Origin: Ruminococcus sp. FC2018
GTDB lineage: Bacteria > Bacillota > Clostridia > Oscillospirales > Ruminococcaceae
Direction: 5' to 3'
NCBI RefSeq assembly: GCF_000621805.1
Contig: NZ_JHXH01000003.1
Span: 124,001 to 188,000 of the forward strand
Length of the DNA: 64,000 nucleotides
Shown: one piece after another, positions 61,942 to 64,000 of the stretch
Layout: each line of letters starts with the position of its first letter
Position numbering within the stretch: the stretch's first letter is position 1
Notes under the pieces: generated by a model
The model's database searches: none
What the model was told of the DNA's origin: nothing
What the model saw: only the letters and a program-made list of their open reading frames with translations
Position numbers and translations under genes: made by a program

Positions 61942-64000
61942 TCAGCTCTTTGCATCATACCAGCTATGCCCGCTGTGTACATCTGCGGTAAAGGGCACTG
62001 CAAGTCTTACTGCGCCCTCCATCTCCTCTTTAAGGAGCTTTTCAGCCTTGTCTTTATCCTTTTTCGATACCTCTATTATAAGCTCGTCATGCACCTGCAA
62101 TATAAGCCGTGCATCAAGCTTTTCCTGCTCTATCCTCTGATACACCCTGACCATGGCAAGCTTGATTATGTCAGCCGCAGCTCCCTGTATGGGGGCGTTC
62201 ATGGCTGCTCTTTTGCCGAACTCCTGCACCATTTTGTTTGATGCGTGAAGCTCGGGGATATATCTGCGCCTGCCGAAAATGGTGGTGACATAGCCGTTTG
62301 CTATGCCGTCCTGCACGGTCTTATCCATAAACTCCGACACCTTCGGATAGTTGGCAAGGTAGTTTTTGATATACTGCTTTGCCTCCGCCACGGTGACTCC
62401 TATATCCTTTGAAAGAGAAAAGGCACCGATACCGTAGATTATACCGAAATTAACTGCCTTTGCAGCACGCCTCATCTCATCGCTTACAAAATCCTCCGGC
62501 AGGTCAAATACCTGCGCCGCCGTTGAGCGGTGGATATCCTTTCCGCTGAGGAACGCCTGCTGCATATTCTCATCGCCGCACACACAGGCAAGCACACGCA
62601 GCTCTATCTGGGAATAGTCCGCATCCACAAGCTCATACCCATCCTTTGCAACAAAGAACTTTCTCATGTTGCGCCCTATCTCCTTGCGAACGGGGATATT
62701 CTGCATATTCGGCTCCGCCGAGGATATACGCCCGGTCCTTGTCTCCGTCTGCTTGAATACAGAGTGGACACGACCGTCCTGTCCTATCTGTTTGAGCAGC
62801 CCCTCAACGTAGGTGGAATCAAGCTTTGTTAGAGTGCGGTATTCGAGTATCAGCGGAATTATGGGGTGCTTGTCCGAAAGCGATTCCAGCACCTCTGCGC
62901 CGGTGGAATAGCCGCTTTTGGTTTTCTTTTTGGCGGGCAGTCCCAGCTTTTCAAAGAGTATGCTCCCAAGCTGCTTTGTAGATGCGATATTGAACTCCTC
63001 GCCGGCATATTCGTATATCTGTCCCGTGAGCTGAGCTATCTTGTCTTTAAGCCCCTCTCCGAACTGCTTTATGCCCTCAACATCAGCCTTTACACCATAA
63101 AACTCCATAGATGCCAGCACCCGGCAAAGGGGCAGCTCAATGTCATTGAAAAGCCCTGTCATACCTGTCTGCTCCAGCTGCCCTTCAAGGTTTTCCCACA
63201 GTCCGGGCAGGCTGGCTATATCGGCATTTTCACCGCAGTCGCTGCGATATGTCACCTTGTATGCAAGACAGAGATTTTCCACGGTGTAGTCGCTTGACTG
63301 GGAGTTTAAAAGATAGCCTGCCAGGTCGCAGCAGAAAGCAAGCTCTCTCACCACGGTGCCCTGTCCCAGCGCAAACATATGCAGGCTCTTGCCTTCAAAA
63401 GCCCCCTTTACACACTCCGACTCCAGCACCGCCGTAATAAGCTCTCTGTCTTTTGTCACATAGACCGTATTGCCGCAGATAACTTTCAGGGTGTCGTCTT
63501 TAAGCTGCAAGCCGATTCTTTTTGCCTTTTCAAAGATCCCGATACAGCTTTGGTCAAGCTCTTCACAGTCTATTTTTTCAAGCTGTGAAAGCTTCAGCTT
63601 TTCCTCCGGCTCTGCCTGTACTCCCTCACCGCTTGCGCCAAGCCTTTCCATTAGTCTGAACATTTCAAGCCCTGCCAGAAGCTCACCGGTCTTTACTTTG
63701 TCGCCCCCTGTAAGCTTGTAATTCTCAATATTGGTGTCAATAGGCACTTCAAGAAAGATCTCCGCAAGAAATCTGCTGTCAAGGGCATCCTTGTGCCCGT
63801 TTTCAAGCTTTGCCCTCACCGACGGGGTAAGCTTTATATCGGCAAGCTTTTCATAAAGTGCGTCAACGCTCCCTGTCTGCTGTATAAGGCTGAGAGCTGT
63901 TTTCTCGCCAATGCCCGCAACGCCCTTTATGTTGTCCGAGGCATCCCCCATAAGCGCCTTGACCTCTATCATCTGACGGGGCTGTACGCCGTATTCTTCC
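61942..64000 (-). CDS. polA: DNA polymerase I, N-terminal part cut off by window edge
   Basis: The frame is open to the window end, with YGVQPRQMIEVKALMGDASD and GVAGIGEKTA from the 5'-3' exonuclease domain. A middle domain without clear 3'-5' exonuclease acids follows, then the polymerase domain with DYSQIELRVLACVCGD (motif A), RRAAKAVNFGIIYGIGAFSL (O helix) and LQVHDELIIEV (motif C). At least 685 residues. It is followed by cheR after 41 nt, an unusual neighbour. Confidence 0.97.
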   Translation of the reverse strand, partial: EEYGVQPRQMIEVKALMGDASDNIKGVAGIGEKTALSLIQQTGSVDALYEKLADIKLTPSVRAKLENGHKDALDSRFLAEIFLEVPIDTNIENYKLTGGDKVKTGELLAGLEMFRLMERLGASGEGVQAEPEEKLKLSQLEKIDCEELDQSCIGIFEKAKRIGLQLKDDTLKVICGNTVYVTKDRELITAVLESECVKGAFEGKSLHMFALGQGTVVRELAFCCDLAGYLLNSQSSDYTVENLCLAYKVTYRSDCGENADIASLPGLWENLEGQLEQTGMTGLFNDIELPLCRVLASMEFYGVKADVEGIKQFGEGLKDKIAQLTGQIYEYAGEEFNIASTKQLGSILFEKLGLPAKKKTKSGYSTGAEVLESLSDKHPIIPLILEYRTLTKLDSTYVEGLLKQIGQDGRVHSVFKQTETRTGRISSAEPNMQNIPVRKEIGRNMRKFFVAKDGYELVDADYSQIELRVLACVCGDENMQQAFLSGKDIHRSTAAQVFDLPEDFVSDEMRRAAKAVNFGIIYGIGAFSLSKDIGVTVAEAKQYIKNYLANYPKVSEFMDKTVQDGIANGYVTTIFGRRRYIPELHASNKMVQEFGKRAAMNAPIQGAAADIIKLAMVRVYQRIEQEKLDARLILQVHDELIIEVSKKDKDKAEKLLKEEMEGAVRLAVPFTADVHSGHSWYDAKS

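Overview
The window looks like the chromosome of an anaerobic, cellulose- or cello-oligosaccharide-using Clostridia member, most like Ruminococcus and relatives (Oscillospiraceae/Ruminococcaceae). This is inferred from gene order and content: a Firmicute-type S10-spc ribosomal cluster, zinc-binding forms of S14 and L33, pyruvate:ferredoxin oxidoreductase, cellobiose phosphorylase, strong SigA-type promoters with 17-nt spacers, and AGGAGG ribosome binding sites. No rRNA, tRNA, CRISPR array, integrase or transposase was recognised.

Region 1-19400 holds most of the classical ribosomal superoperon on the minus strand, broken into three transcription units. Read in the direction of transcription they are rpmG-secE-nusG-rplK-rplA (19372 to 17041), rplJ-rplL (11636 to 10598) and rpsJ through rplF (7717 to 1, with rplF cut by the window edge). 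Plus-strand genes fill the breaks: an aldose-epimerase-like gene, a membrane protein and cellobiose phosphorylase (12733-16920), and two zinc-ribbon membrane proteins flanking a lipoprotein (8669-10528). The rpoBC, rpsL/G, fusA and tuf genes expected between rplL and rpsJ are absent. Regulatory RNA is rich here: an L10-type leader with attenuator, an L1-type operator before rplK, a leader of about 575 nt before rpsJ, a promoter-to-terminator small RNA candidate (11921-12040), and structured gaps inside the ribosomal operons.

Region 19700-37600 (minus strand) contains a Gld-like ABC system (ATPase, permease, GldG-like and DUF4340 proteins) with a small orphan gene, then gltX, ribF, nudC, truB, nrnA, rbfA, infB, an L7Ae-type gene, ylxR, nusA and rimP, which form a translation and RNA-maturation operon. 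Upstream are a PII-like gene, a degenerate LCP-like protein and a YpsA-family protein. Region 37600-49900 contains alr, the PFOR gene, an orphan cbiB/cobD, guaB, an XRE regulator with a YxlEFG-like ABC module, and two threonine-rich lipoproteins. The first lipoprotein is preceded by a four-hairpin RNA array bounded by 12-bp inverted repeats.

Region 49900-64000 contains serS, murC-lexA (with a candidate LexA box at the shared promoter), another zinc-ribbon membrane protein, an ABC-2 exporter divergent from a NarL/DesK-type two-component pair, and a minus-strand polA-cheR-cheB-cheW cluster in which polA runs off the window end. The clearest candidates for undescribed biology are the small RNA at 11921-12040, the four-hairpin array at 48510-48679, the three-hairpin cloverleaf at 19625-19703 and the long structured 3' element at 12186-12307.
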